Part shown: positions 8,401-18,500 of the stretch, one piece after another
Layout of the letters: each line of letters starts with the position of its first letter
How positions within the stretch are numbered: position 1 is the stretch's first letter
Source: Botryococcus braunii
Taxonomy: Eukaryota > Chlorophyta > Trebouxiophyceae
Length of the DNA stretch: 47,500 nt
Direction: 5' to 3'
Assembly (NCBI GenBank): GCA_002005505.1
Contig: KV908381.1
Coordinates: 539,121-586,620, forward strand
Notes under the pieces: generated by a model
The model's database searches: none
Seen by the model: only the letters and a program-made list of their open reading frames with translations
Told to the model about the DNA's origin: nothing
Translations under genes and position numbers: made by a program

Positions 8401-10876
8401 GACTGAATGTGACTCTCTGTCACAGGGACCAGGGGAAGTGCAGCTAGAGGGTGATTCACATGAGGGGCATGAATTGCATGTGAGTGCAGTGAGGGGGGCA
8501 GCTACATGCAAAGCTGCAAATGGTCCCGGGGAGCTGAGCAGTATGGGTGGGTCTTGTTCAGTGACTGAGAGAAATGTAAGAGATGTGACCATGCAGAGTT
8601 CTTCTGGCAACCCGTCCAGTCAGAGCACTCCTGGACGGGACTGTGGTGGCAGCCACCGGTCAGAGGAAGCATCATATGCTTTCTCTGCACCAGCCAAACA
8701 TGATTGTGAGCGGGAGACAGGATCTGCATCCTTGACTCCATGTAAGGGACGAGAGGAGGAGGTGAATCAGGAGCACAGACATTGTGGAGACAGACCAAAT
8801 TACAAGTGCTCACTGAGAGGTACCTGTGCCTGGGAGAGTGATGTCAGAGATGTGACGTCACTCCCAACAGTGACATGCAGTCGGTCTGAGAGGCATGTGG
8901 ATCACATAAATCAGGGGAAGTATGCAGACACTCTGCCATATCCCGATGTTGCTTGTGAGAGACCTGAAGAGTCTGAACTCTTGCAGGCATGTCAGAGTGT
9001 GTCTGAGGAGGTGAATCGGAAGTCTGGACAATGTGAAGGGATTCCAAATTACAAAGACTGTCCGAGAGGTACCTGTGCATGGGAGGAAGATGTGAGGGAT
9101 GAGCAGAGTAACTTGTGCAAAGCCAAGTGTGAGTCCAAGCGAGAGCGTGCTATGAAAGAGCATTCTACTTCTACTGGAGAGCCTGTGATGTGTAACTCAG
9201 CGAGTGTCAGTGGAAGAGTAGTGGGTTCTGGACAAAGTGAGAGAAAATCAGGCAATTCAGAGGAAAAGCACACAGGTGTCAGATTTGGGAAAATTCACGT
9301 TCCCTCTAATTTGAGAGAAGCACAGATGTCTCCCCAGTGGGAATACTGGAAGGCAGCTATGCAGGAAGAGCAAAATTCTCTAGATACTCATGAGGTCATG
9401 GAGTATGTTCCGAGACCTCGTGGACATAAGGTTATTCCAGTTCACTGGATATTTTCAGTGAAAATGGATGCACATGGCAATGTTGTGAGATTCAAGGCCA
9501 GATTAGTGGCACAGGGATGCAGACAAATCCCTGGAGTGGATGTGATGGAGGTCTTTGCTCCTACTAGTAGCTATGGAGCTAGAAGAGCTCTGCTTGCTGT
9601 TGCTGCAAGAGAGGGCTGTGAAATTCATCAGGTGGACGTTAAGACCGCCTTTCTGAATGGTGAGCTCGAGGAGGAAGTATATGTAACGCAACCTCCTGGC
9701 TTTGAGAATGGTGATAAGAATATTGTGTGCCGATTGAGAAAGGCGTTGTATGGCCTGAAGCAGGCTCCACGTGCCTGGCACAAAACCCTGAATGACAAAC
9801 TTGAAGTCATGGGGTATGAGGTGTGCAAGAGTGATGCGGGAGTGTATGTGAGATGCTCTACTGATGGAGGAAAGTCCTATGTGCTGATCTATGTTGATGA
9901 TCTTCTGATAGTTTCCAAGGGCATGTCAGAAATCGAGAGAGTGAAGGGACTTCTCAAGAAAGAATTCACCATCCATGATCTTGGGGAAGTGAAGGATTTC
10001 TTGGGATGTCAAGTGATGAGAGATAGAGATAAAGGGCTGATCACCCTGAGTTGCATCCCTAAAATCGATGCACTTGTAGAGAAATTTGGCTTGGATCTTG
10101 AGTCAGTGGGACCTGATACTCCCATGACAAAAGATTTCGTAATGTCCCAAAGGCCTGCACCGAGAGATGGGAGCGACAGCATTGGTGCTGGCAGTCCACT
10201 ACCTCCAGGTCACCGTTACTGTGAGTTAGTAGGGTCTCTTCTGTATATAGCCAACACCACACGTCCCGATATAGCTCAGGCAGTAGGTGTATTGTCTCGT
10301 TATCGCATATCTCCCACCACAGCACATTGGAATGAAGCCATCCGTGTGTTGAAGTATCTGAAAGGAACCCGAGATTTGGTTCTAACTCTCGGAGGGGGGG
10401 AGATAGAGCTAGAAGGCTATGTGGATGCCGACTATGGAGGTGATCAGGATCATCGCTTCTCTACCACTGGCTTTGTCCTCACTGTGTTTGGAGGAGCAGT
10501 AGTGTGGGGAAGTAAAAAGCAATCTGCTGTTGCCACTTCAACAGTGGAGGCTGAATTCATGGCAGCAAGTGCTGTTGTGAAGGAAGCAAATTGGCTGAGA
10601 GGTTTCCTGGAGGAAATTGGAGTGTTACCGTGGATAGTGAAGATTCATTGTGACAACCAAGGGTGTATAAACCACCTGAGGAATCCGGTGTACTCCAAAC
10701 ACACAAAGCATATTGCAATTAGCTGTCATTTCGCACGTGAAGCTATTGCAAAGGGGCAGGTTGAATTCAAGTACATTCAATCTGCTAGAAATGTGGCTGA
10801 CATTTTTACCAAACCACTAGTTAGACAAGTGTTTCTGGGACATCGTAACTCACTGGGACTGGCCAAGTTTCTGTGA
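5474..10876 (+). CDS. Copia-1 Gag-Pol polyprotein
   Basis: A single 1800-residue frame from the ATG at 5474 to a TGA. Order: Gag capsid region (~50-230). CCHC knuckle C271, C274, H279, C284. Aspartic protease D374-S-G-A. GAG-pre-integrase zinc site H523/H528 with C560/C563. Integrase D590, D653, E689 (35 residues between the last two). A long hydrophilic linker (~830-1275). Copia RT with YVDD at 1473-1476. RNase H with VDADY (D1651), ending in the usual VADIFTKPL block. All enzymatic motifs are present. Gag and Pol share one frame, as in many copia elements, so the Gag excess must come from processing or splicing. The linker is unusually long and holds two related ~35-residue blocks around GTCAWE. 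The leader is 5151-5473. Confidence 0.96.
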   Translation: MTSKKKGSSASGASTSSSEPASSTPIREPCTPSTSRGSGDELPKIIPTNVKVHIKLKERGTNIIVWKNAFLAANESKGSLPAILEAMPGTAHDAAAMLLIYESVPEEWLGPLSNLPSAYDAYEFICRKFIGGYNIEANADWLQEMSQGMKHDETISQYVNRMINLKACLDRNNHALLDAHVATQIVQGLPDAAKEPGMITTAAAQPLEKLAGLLRNTAAAVGVDEYAPRQPRVLALGQGSSGANTPPAASAVHQQAQPTVSEAKSETKGICNYCNKKGHYWRDCRKRKRDEETQRNVVAAVQQLQGMWPQGPPHMGGPHPPAAQLAHPGLDAFPAWFQPPAPPPPPPGGMPYIISLNILKTPVRNSSLQSWLVDSGASVHLVNDVTLLHNPTVHAKPIPLHLATSDATGGIVASGSVCILSRVGVPLWIHHVQCVPSATSNILSVSAALRDGAVFRTDDVGAFTEVCGPNSWRSRISAEKGLFYIHQVVALSPSVNHRRISAAVKSKTPTQNSHNCARRYLWHSRMGHPGETWMQRLTNEDLVSGLDTSLCPCSNCPVYCEACIEGKTSRPPFGISSRPAVEPLDRVHIDTVGPIFPAAVTGERYWVTALDESSQLKAVLPVKSKDAISAAVRDLILYWQTQKKTKVKCVRCDRGTEFLNATFKEFCASQGTKLETSAPYTPQQNGAAERANRTLKERTRTLLAFAAASPTLWKEALETACTLLNMGPSTGRDRTPSELFFGYKPNVTPLRTWGCLAFVHIPDVQRSVFSPKTVPGMLTGYSASSKAYRIYVGGGIWKESRDVVFVEHLRGASRVGMSVSSTQSTEFLCPEPSASDTPPVFPGTSPGTTNISLETDLDDPHSEPEYLPASSNLPTQPVTGPPSEAEPEPESRRLCDPVEMDQTLEAVQDLARGVRQDSHLRPQMERAQEVLRPTRSDCRNHQLDGLTRAQRHEQRTAAKDLLLPQEKGESREREGLTECDSLSQGPGEVQLEGDSHEGHELHVSAVRGAATCKAANGPGELSSMGGSCSVTERNVRDVTMQSSSGNPSSQSTPGRDCGGSHRSEEASYAFSAPAKHDCERETGSASLTPCKGREEEVNQEHRHCGDRPNYKCSLRGTCAWESDVRDVTSLPTVTCSRSERHVDHINQGKYADTLPYPDVACERPEESELLQACQSVSEEVNRKSGQCEGIPNYKDCPRGTCAWEEDVRDEQSNLCKAKCESKRERAMKEHSTSTGEPVMCNSASVSGRVVGSGQSERKSGNSEEKHTGVRFGKIHVPSNLREAQMSPQWEYWKAAMQEEQNSLDTHEVMEYVPRPRGHKVIPVHWIFSVKMDAHGNVVRFKARLVAQGCRQIPGVDVMEVFAPTSSYGARRALLAVAAREGCEIHQVDVKTAFLNGELEEEVYVTQPPGFENGDKNIVCRLRKALYGLKQAPRAWHKTLNDKLEVMGYEVCKSDAGVYVRCSTDGGKSYVLIYVDDLLIVSKGMSEIERVKGLLKKEFTIHDLGEVKDFLGCQVMRDRDKGLITLSCIPKIDALVEKFGLDLESVGPDTPMTKDFVMSQRPAPRDGSDSIGAGSPLPPGHRYCELVGSLLYIANTTRPDIAQAVGVLSRYRISPTTAHWNEAIRVLKYLKGTRDLVLTLGGGEIELEGYVDADYGGDQDHRFSTTGFVLTVFGGAVVWGSKKQSAVATSTVEAEFMAASAVVKEANWLRGFLEEIGVLPWIVKIHCDNQGCINHLRNPVYSKHTKHIAISCHFAREAIAKGQVEFKYIQSARNVADIFTKPLVRQVFLGHRNSLGLAKFL

Positions 10877-10879
10877 GGT

Positions 10880-10894
10880 AAAGGCAAGGGGAAG
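10880..10894 (+). other. Copia-1 polypurine tract
   Basis: AAAGGCAAGGGGAAG sits four bases after the gag-pol stop and immediately before the 3' LTR. The last 13 bases of copia-3's tract are the same. Confidence 0.8.
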
Positions 10895-11585
10895 TGTTGT
10901 GTTAATTAATTTTATGCCTTTCCCTCAGAGGAGTAATAATGGCAAGTCTCCGTATGAAGACAATACCAATTAGGAAAGAGAGGCAGAACCCTGAGTTCTG
11001 CCAGGCAATACATGCATTTGAACGAAGACTATCATAACGCAAGTTACAGACACGTTTGTAGAAAGGAGGCATATGGGGCAAGCACGGATAGGGAAGGCAC
11101 TTGGTTGGAACTATAGTGGCACTCCGGGTGTCTATCAATCAGTTGCTAACCAGTCCTTGACTTGTATATGTCCGTGCCTACTTAACAACGCACAAGTAGG
11201 AGGACATCGTCTAACACCCTCCGTGCCGCCACCATGCAGGTGACTTAATCCTTATTGTATTCCTGGATTTAGCACTCAGATGAACATTGTTAGAACATGT
11301 TAGACATATAGAGTTGAGTTTAGCTCATCGGACAAAGTAATGAACACGACCTGGGTGAGAGCAGGTTAGGCGTGTTTGAACTGCGTCACCTTGTTAGGAG
11401 AGATGAGAGATATTGTAACACTTGGTTGGAACTATAGTGGCACTCCGGGTGTCTATCAATCAGTTGCTAACCAGTCCTTGACTTGTATATGTCCGTGCCT
11501 ACTTAACAACGCACAAGTAGGAGGACATCGTCTAACACCCTCCGTGCCGCCACCATGCAGGATACGCCAAGCCCAGAATATTTCA
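10895..11585 (+). repeat. Copia-1 3' LTR (691 bp)
   Basis: Identical to 4446-5136 by inspection, including both 142-bp internal repeats. Followed by target duplicate ATAAT (11586-11590), after which the copia-2 pol frame resumes on the minus strand. Confidence 0.95.
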
Positions 11586-11671
11586 ATAATCAGTGTGTCC
11601 TTTTGAACTTGCACATAACCACTGAAAATTTCAACTGAATTTGCTTCATTTTGGAGTACTGTATTCCTAAC

Positions 11672-12960
11672 TCAGTCAGGATATCTACCCCCAAAGAGAC
11701 CAGCAGGTGAGTGTGAGACACCAGCACCTATAAAAATAAACTCAACAGGCTCAAGTTGGAAATCAGGAGCCTCATTAACTATACCTTGTTGGAGGACCAC
11801 TTGTGGAACATCCTGAACGGGACGTGGGTCCGAGCCATGGGATTCAGGATCTGCAGTGCCCTGATTTTCCCCAAGGTTAGCATTATCTTGACTTATGAAC
11901 TTAGCCCTTTCAAGGTTTAGTTGATCAAACCTTATGACACTTGGATCAATGCCCAAAGGGGCCAAAGAAACAGGGGACAAGTCTTCAGAAATTTCATGCA
12001 CATCTTCTCCAATGATTGCAGTTTCAGAATCTACAGGAAAATCCTCTTCCTCATTCACCACATCAAGGAGATCAGGCATTTCATCATCATCAGACAAGGC
12101 CTCCTCAAACTTGACAAATTGTCTTGCACACACTGTGACTTTGGAATCTATGAGAACACGATAATTCTTGCTGTGCCCATCATAGCCCAAGAAAATACCC
12201 TCCTTACTGACAGGGCTAAATTTACCATCCCTTTTGGACTTTTCAATCATGACATGACACTTGCTCCCAAAAACACGTAAGTGACTGACATCAGGAACAG
12301 TGCCAAACCACATCTCAGATGGGGTCTTATCATGATTTGAAACTGCAGACAAATTCCTAACATAGTTTGCAGTTAAGAGAGAGTCACCCCAATATTCTGG
12401 AGGTAGGCTCGAGGCAGTCAGCATGGCTCTTGCTTTCTCCTGCAGAGTCCTGTTCAGCCTCTCAATTTTCCCATTTTGTTGATGGGCATATGGTGCAGTC
12501 TTTTGATGGACTGCACCATTCTTCCTGCAGAACTTTTCTAAACCAGAAAACTCAGTACCATTGTCGGTCCTGATAAACTTAACCTTGCACTCGTGCTGGG
12601 TCTGCCACTCAGTCAATAAATTAACTGCCTCTCTTGATGCATCTGACTTTGACTTGAGTAGAATGGTTGCTGACATCTCAGAAAATTCATCTAAGACATT
12701 AAGTGCATATTTCTCATCATCATAAGTTTCTGGTGAAACTGGACCCATAAGGTCCATATGCACAACCTCTAGTTTACTAGTGCAAGCAGTGCCTGTTGGT
12801 TTAAAAGGTTGCACAGTTTGTTTCCCATGCAAGCAGGCACTGCAGACACCTTTTGTACCAATAGAACTTGAGAAATCAGAAGAGGGGAGTTTCATTCCCT
12901 TGACCATTTTTCCCTTCATCATTCTTACCATATAGGCTGGAGACAAGTGCCCCAGCCTCT
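11672..12960 (-). pseudogene. Copia-2 pol: GAG-pre-integrase and integrase
   Basis: Minus-strand frame with the copia pre-integrase motif (RLGHLS, then CSACLHGK). The integrase core has D in VHMDLMGP, D in RTDNGTEF and E in GKIERLNRT, so the DDE triad is intact. An acidic linker follows (SDDDEMPDL). The frame stops at 11674-11672 (GRYPD, stop), and a little more protein-like sequence follows before copia-1. The upstream frame (protease side) joins by a one-base deletion near 12955, where LW of the HHCC motif and QRLGHL fall in different frames. No RT follows. Confidence 0.88.
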
Positions 12961-13776
12961 GAGCCACAGGTCTGCATCCCTGTGAAGCACCTGAACATTG
13001 CATGCCTCCACAAACTTAGTTTCAGGATGAAAAGAAACATGCTTGTCTGGTAGAGCTAAGTCCACCAGCCACTGATAAGGGAAAGCATGCTCAGCATTTC
13101 CAAAATGGTACCCATTAGAATCTGTAAGGTAACACTCGATACCCACAATATTGACATTGATACCATCTAAATAAGCTTTGCCCACTGATAGAAGATACTT
13201 CTTGCTAGAGGGAACATGCTTGACATTGTGCAGGAACAAGGAACTGCCAGACTCGAGGAACACTTGCATGGAACCTTCTCTTATAATTTCCTCTGACTTG
13301 CCATTTGCCACAATCAGACGTTGTGGCACATCAAACTTGACATAATTTATCATGTTGTCACTTGAAGGAGAAATGTGATCAGTTGACCCTGAATCTATAA
13401 GCCAAGCAGGTAGAGAAGGTTGGGAAATTACTGTATCCCTTTGTACACAATTAGTTTGTGCCCTCCTCTCCTGTGCTGCAAGCTTAGGACACGTTGACTT
13501 GGTGTGTCCTGGATTCCTGCAGTACTGGCAAATTAGTACAGGCCTTCCCTGCTGTTGAAACGCAGGTTGCCCTGTCCCTGAATTTTCACGGTTAGTATTT
13601 TTAGGCACTTCTGCCTGGTGAGCACCTGGACCAGCCCCACCTGAACCACCTTGCCTGCCTGCAGGCTGACCACCCCCACCTAGATTCCTATAAGGTTTGG
13701 GGTTTGAGGTGTTTGGAGGATTATATGGCTTCTTTGCTTGAAGGTCCATATATGTTAACTCAAGAACATGCTGGAG
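12955..13776 (-). pseudogene. Copia-2 Gag C-terminus, zinc knuckle and protease
   Basis: Continuation of copia-2 gag-pol on the low-coordinate side of the gypsy insertion. A Gly/Gln-rich stretch (NLGGGGQPAGRQGG) is followed by a CCHC knuckle (CQYCRNPGHTKSTC) and a protease with AWLIDSGSTDH. The gypsy target duplicate lies in a codon run, and the frame on this side is exactly that of the gag piece ending at 19732. The frame is lost near 12955 by one base. Confidence 0.88.
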
Positions 13777-13781
13777 TTGGT

Positions 13782-13944
13782 TGTAGCGCGCGGCAGGCAG
13801 ACTCCGCCAGGGTTAGCCCCGTCGGATGCCAAGCGGTACATTAGGCCAGGCGTAGCCTCTTTAGGCTTCGCGCTAGCACATACGGTGTGGCGCTCGGGCC
13901 ACACTGGCACTTTCATCGGTGCAAACAATTCGGATAACTTTACA
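13782..13944 (+). repeat. Gypsy 5' LTR (163 bp)
   Basis: Begins TGTAGCGCGCGG and ends ACTTTACA. Very short for a gypsy LTR. Identical to 19564-19726. Confidence 0.95.
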
Positions 13945-13946
13945 TT

Positions 13947-13955
13947 TGGTGCCCC
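13947..13955 (+). other. Gypsy primer-binding site
   Basis: TGGTGCCCC lies two bases after the 5' LTR. It is the complement of a tRNA 3' end reading GGGGCACCA. The tRNA species is not assigned. Confidence 0.55.
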
Positions 13956-14049
13956 ATATCGGTCACTTCTGCTTTGATTGGCTTGACAAAATTTTTTTTT
14001 AAGCATCTTTGCTTTTCGGTTTGGGGTTGCGCTCCTTTGTTTGGGTTTA

Positions 14050-15537
14050 ATGGCTCTCGTTTTGCCGCCGATCCCGACCGACCTCGTCCCTTTGGTGGGC
14101 AAACCTCCTCGATACACGCTAAGGAGGCTCCCATACCCTGGAAATACTAGACCTTATTATTCATATCTGAAAGAGTTGGATATTGAGGTGCCAGATATTC
14201 CAGAGGGTGTTGACCCGGTCGACTCGACTTCGGGTTATGACTGGAAGGGCTTGCTTTCCAAGGTTTTTGACTTTGAGACTGCTGAGGAAGCTCTTGAGTG
14301 GGCAAGGCTCGGCATTGTTGAAGTCATCAACGATTTGAAAGAGGCTCGGGCACTTATGACGGAGTGTGCCGATTCAGTTCGGCACCCGTCCTCTGAGGGC
14401 GACGATGGCCTAGGCCTTGCACAATGTTCCAAAGATTTAGTGGAAGCTTCCACTATTTGGGCAAAAGTTGTGTGGAGGTATTGGCTTTGGTGCGCTGCGG
14501 CGCGCGCTTTTTATGCTCGGATCCCGAGTCATGTCCTACACGACAGAAGGGTGACCAGCATAGAGTCGTCCGTCCAGGCTCTTAACACTGATATTGGGTC
14601 TTTGGGAACCCAAGTTGGCAGCCTGGACGGCAAGATGGACGCGATTATGCGTTTGCTGCAAGGATCGGGGGGGGGACAAGGTGCGTCTCCCTCGCCTATG
14701 CCTTTCGTTGCTCCTAAAACGAGGCCTCCAGCGCCTATTTTTAATGGAAGCAAGGATGGGACTAAGATAACAACTTGGTTCGAGCAGTTTGCGGCATACG
14801 CGGCGTTGTTGCAGCTCACTCCTGACACGCTTGTGGATCACGCATCCTTGTGTCTTTCTGGGAAAGCAGCTGAACAATGGGCTTTGATTAAAAAGTCTTT
14901 GGCTTTGCATGGCAAGGATGTGAAAGACTTTGATTTGTTCAAAGCTGAATTGTTGGCCAACTTTGTCGATATGTCAGTGGAAGACACCGTGCGATATCGT
15001 TTGGCGCAACTTAAACAATCTGGAACAGTGGCTCAATACTATACTGCCTTTAGGGCAATAACAGTTGAGGCAGTCACATATCCAGTAACTGGGCCTGAAG
15101 CTTGTGCAGCTTTTCGGGCTGGCCTAAAACCCGCTCTACTTGAACTCATTATGAAGGATGCCTCGGTAAGGCGTGAGATGAGCAATGTGGAGGCGGTGGT
15201 GAAAGCTGCCAAAGAGGCTGAATCTTTGTTGGCTATGCTTTCAGGTGTCTCCAAGGGAAAGGAGAAGGTCTATGGGGACCGCGAGGAGGGAGAAGTACCT
15301 CGGGAACGTGGGACCAAGCGTCCCGCCCATAACCATCCCAAGGGAGCCACACGCCACTTGGGCAAACTTCAGAAGAAGTACGGCCTAAGCCAGGACAGGC
15401 GAGAGGCGGCTGGGAAGCTGGCCGCTGGCGTCTGTTTCGAATGCAACAAGCCCGGCCATTTTGCATTCGAATGCCCTCTCAAGAAGGGGTCTTCTGGCAA
15501 GAAGACAAGCCCCGGCGCGGGACCTTCTAATGCTTGA
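14050..15537 (+). CDS. Gypsy Gag
   Basis: A 495-residue frame from ATG 14050 (the frame is open nine bases further upstream, but ATG is the likely start) to a TGA at 15535-15537. The N-terminal ~200 residues are element-specific. A retrotransposon Gag capsid domain follows (around W277 to residue 400, with AEQWALIKKSL and FRAGLKPAL). The CCHC knuckle is C462, C465, H470, C475 in CFECNKPGHFAFEC. The Gag stop is followed in the same frame by pol with no other stop, so the two ORFs are separated only by this TGA. Gag is the RNA-binding particle protein. Confidence 0.93.
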   Translation: MALVLPPIPTDLVPLVGKPPRYTLRRLPYPGNTRPYYSYLKELDIEVPDIPEGVDPVDSTSGYDWKGLLSKVFDFETAEEALEWARLGIVEVINDLKEARALMTECADSVRHPSSEGDDGLGLAQCSKDLVEASTIWAKVVWRYWLWCAAARAFYARIPSHVLHDRRVTSIESSVQALNTDIGSLGTQVGSLDGKMDAIMRLLQGSGGGQGASPSPMPFVAPKTRPPAPIFNGSKDGTKITTWFEQFAAYAALLQLTPDTLVDHASLCLSGKAAEQWALIKKSLALHGKDVKDFDLFKAELLANFVDMSVEDTVRYRLAQLKQSGTVAQYYTAFRAITVEAVTYPVTGPEACAAFRAGLKPALLELIMKDASVRREMSNVEAVVKAAKEAESLLAMLSGVSKGKEKVYGDREEGEVPRERGTKRPAHNHPKGATRHLGKLQKKYGLSQDRREAAGKLAAGVCFECNKPGHFAFECPLKKGSSGKKTSPGAGPSNA

Positions 15538-18500
15538 AGGTGTGGGCCTTCGCTTGGCGATGTAGGCCCTGCATGTTTGACGTCTATTCATGCATTTGCT
15601 TGTCAAGAAGCCGTGTCACAGCTTGTGATGGTGTTTCCTGCCGAGGTGCAGGGGAGCAAGGCCACGGCAATGCTGGACTCTGGAGCTTCTTGCAATGTGG
15701 TCAGTGCAGACTTTGCTAAAGCCCTTCACTTGGAGATTGTGCCGCCGAAGGGGGATTCTTTAAGCATTAAGTTGGCTGACGGGAGAACTGTAAACCATAT
15801 CGGATGTGCTGTCTTAGACATTGTCATCCAGGGGGTACAGTTTGCTAAGGTGTCGTGTCTTGTGCTAGACTTTGCCATGGATTGGAATGTGCTGTTGGGG
15901 ACTCCCTGGTTAAAGACATTCCGTGCAAATCTCATGTTTGAAGAGGACACCGTTAGGGGGTATACAAGAAAGAACAAGCCGTTCGTTTTGCGTTGCCCGC
16001 CTAAGGAGGAGAGGCCTTTGAAGGGTTCAGAAGTGGAGGATGTGCCTAGATTGGTTTTGTCTGCGGTGCAGGCTAGAAGGTTAAGCAGAAAAGGCTGTCA
16101 GTCCTTTCTGGCAATTGTAACCGATCTGTCTACCGATCCGAATGTCTCCATTCCTTCTCCTAACTCTCCTGTTGTTGACATACTCAGTGAATTCCAAGAT
16201 GTTTTCCCTGAAGATGTCCCGCACCTTCCGCCTGAGAGGCAAGGGGTTAGACACACTATACCCTTGAGCGATCCACATGCTCGTCCACCGTCTCGTCCGT
16301 TGTACCGGCTTTCACGCTTAGAGTATGATGAGGCGTTACGCCAGACAAAGCTATTGTTGGACAAAGGGTATATCCAGCCGTCTACATCACCCTATGGTGC
16401 GCCCATTCTTTTTGTGCAAAAGAAGGATGGAAGCCTCCGGATGGTCATTGATTACCGAGCTTTGAATCGACAGACGGTCAAGAACAGGTATCCGATGCCT
16501 CGTATCGATGATACTCTTGATCAACTGCAGGGTTCTACAGTGTTCTCTAGTCTTGACCTCACGTCTGGCTATCACCAGATCCGGATCACAGATGAGGATA
16601 TGCCAAAGACAGCTTTCAGAACACCCGCGGGGTTGTTCGAGTGGCGGGTTTTGCCATTTGGGCTGACTAATGCCCCGGCCACGTTTCAAACTGCCATGAA
16701 TGCTATCTTTGCTCCTTACCTGCACAAGTTTGTGCTCGTGTACCTTGATGACATCCTCATCTACAGCAAGTCCATTGAAGAGCATAGGGAGCATCTCCGC
16801 AAAGTCCTTGAACTGTTGCGGCAGCATAAGTTGTATGCTAACCTAAAGAAGTGCTCTTTCGCCAAGGATGAGCTGGAGTACTTGGGCCATTTAGTCTCAG
16901 CCGATGGGATTAAAGTGGACCCACGTAAGGTGGCTTCAGTTGCTAATTGGAGCACACCGAAGAATGTTGGCGAGTTGCGGTCTTTCCTGGGGCTGGCAAC
17001 TTACTTTCGCAAGTTTGTTCGCAATTTTGCAGCACTTGCATCGCCACTGTACAGACTCCTACGCCAAGGTGTGACCTGGGTATGGAGTGCTGGGTGTGTT
17101 CGGGCGTTTACCGAGATTAAACATGCCTTGACACATGCACCTTGCTTAGCGTATCCTGACTTCTCAAAGCCGTTTGAGGTCCATTGCGATGCGTCTTTGG
17201 CAGGGTTGGGGGCCGTGTTGTACCAGGAGGGTCGCCCAGTTGCCTACGAGAGTCGTCGCTTGACTCCCGCTGAGGTTAACTATCCTACTGGGGAGCAAGA
17301 ACTTCTAGCTGTGGTGCATGCATTGACAGTCTGGAGGTGCTACCTAGAGGGGGCCCCTGAGTTTCGTGTAGTCACGGACCACAAGGCCATCACTTATTTG
17401 GACACTTTGCCTACTTTAAGTAGACGGCAAACCAGGTGGGCAGAGTTCCTTTCAAGGTTCAATTTTCGCATGGACTATGCCCCCGGAACGTCCAATGTGG
17501 TGGCTGACGCTCTGAGTCGGCATCCGTCCGACTATGAGGCTCCTTGTCCAATCATCAATGGCGTGGTGATTGGTGGGTGTTCGCACCCGGCGCACCGTTG
17601 TCTGCCAACGCTCTCTCTTTGTGCCTTGGTTGGCACTATCCGCTCTGCGGGGGAGGGGAGTGCTGCGGCCGGGGTTGCTCTGTCTTGGAAGGACAAATTT
17701 GTCCAGGGTTATACTCAAGACCCATGGTTCCAAGATAAGCAGAATGTTGAAGGTCTGCTAGACTTTGACGGCTTCCTTCTGAGGGAGGGGAAGGCCGTGG
17801 TTCCGGATGCTTTCGGGCTGCGAGCTCACATCCTCAAGGAACTGCATGATAGCCCGTATGCTGGCCATCAAGGAGTGAAGAAAACCTTGGCCCTGGTAAG
17901 GCGCCATTATTGGTGGCCTACCATGCTTGCTGACATCGAACGTTACGTGCTAACGTGCCACTTGTGTCAGAAAAACAAGGCTCGGAACACTTTGCCTGCG
18001 GGGTTGCTGCAACCTTTACAGTTGCCGCTGAATCCTTGGCACACGGTGACTATGGATTTCATTACCCAATTGCCTAGGACAGGCAAGGGTCATGATGCCA
18101 TTTTCGTCGTAGTGGATAAGCTGACCAAGATGGTGCATCTTATGCCCACAACCACCAAGGCTACGGCTGAGCAGACGGCTAAGCTGTACGTTGACAATGT
18201 GTGGAAGTTGCATGGTGTTCCCCAAGTGGTGGTGTCCGATAGAGATAAGCTCTTCACCAGCCACTTTGCTAGAGCTTTGTGTCAATCCATTGGGACTCGA
18301 CAAGCCATGTCAACAGCCTACCATCCGCAGACGGATGGGCAGACTGAGAGAGTGAATCGAGTGCTCGAGGACATGCTACGCATGTATGTGGCCAAGTCCC
18401 AGGATGATTGGGATGAGAAGTTGGTCTGTGCAGAATTCGCGATCAATAATTGCGATCACGAGTCCACGGGGTCCTCGCCGTTTTTGCTGAACTACGGGTT

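Larger units (their letters stand above)
4446..11585 (+). mobile_element. Copia-1: intact Ty1/copia retrotransposon, 7140 bp
   Basis: The element has 691-bp LTRs at 4446-5136 and 10895-11585, identical by inspection. It is flanked by ATAAT at 4441-4445 and 11586-11590. It carries a PBS, one uninterrupted gag-pol frame and a polypurine tract. It is inserted in opposite orientation into copia-2 pol. Identical LTRs and an open 1800-codon frame point to a very recent insertion that may still be autonomous. Confidence 0.96.

Noticed and set aside
5999..9828. Minus-strand and shifted open frames inside copia-1 gag-pol, some over 100 codons
   Set aside because: Shadows of the 1800-codon plus-strand frame; none has recognisable domains.
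13755..14134. Minus-strand frames over the gypsy LTR and leader
   Set aside because: They run through the LTR and the opposite strand of gag, recur as a fragment at the 3' LTR, and have no coding features.
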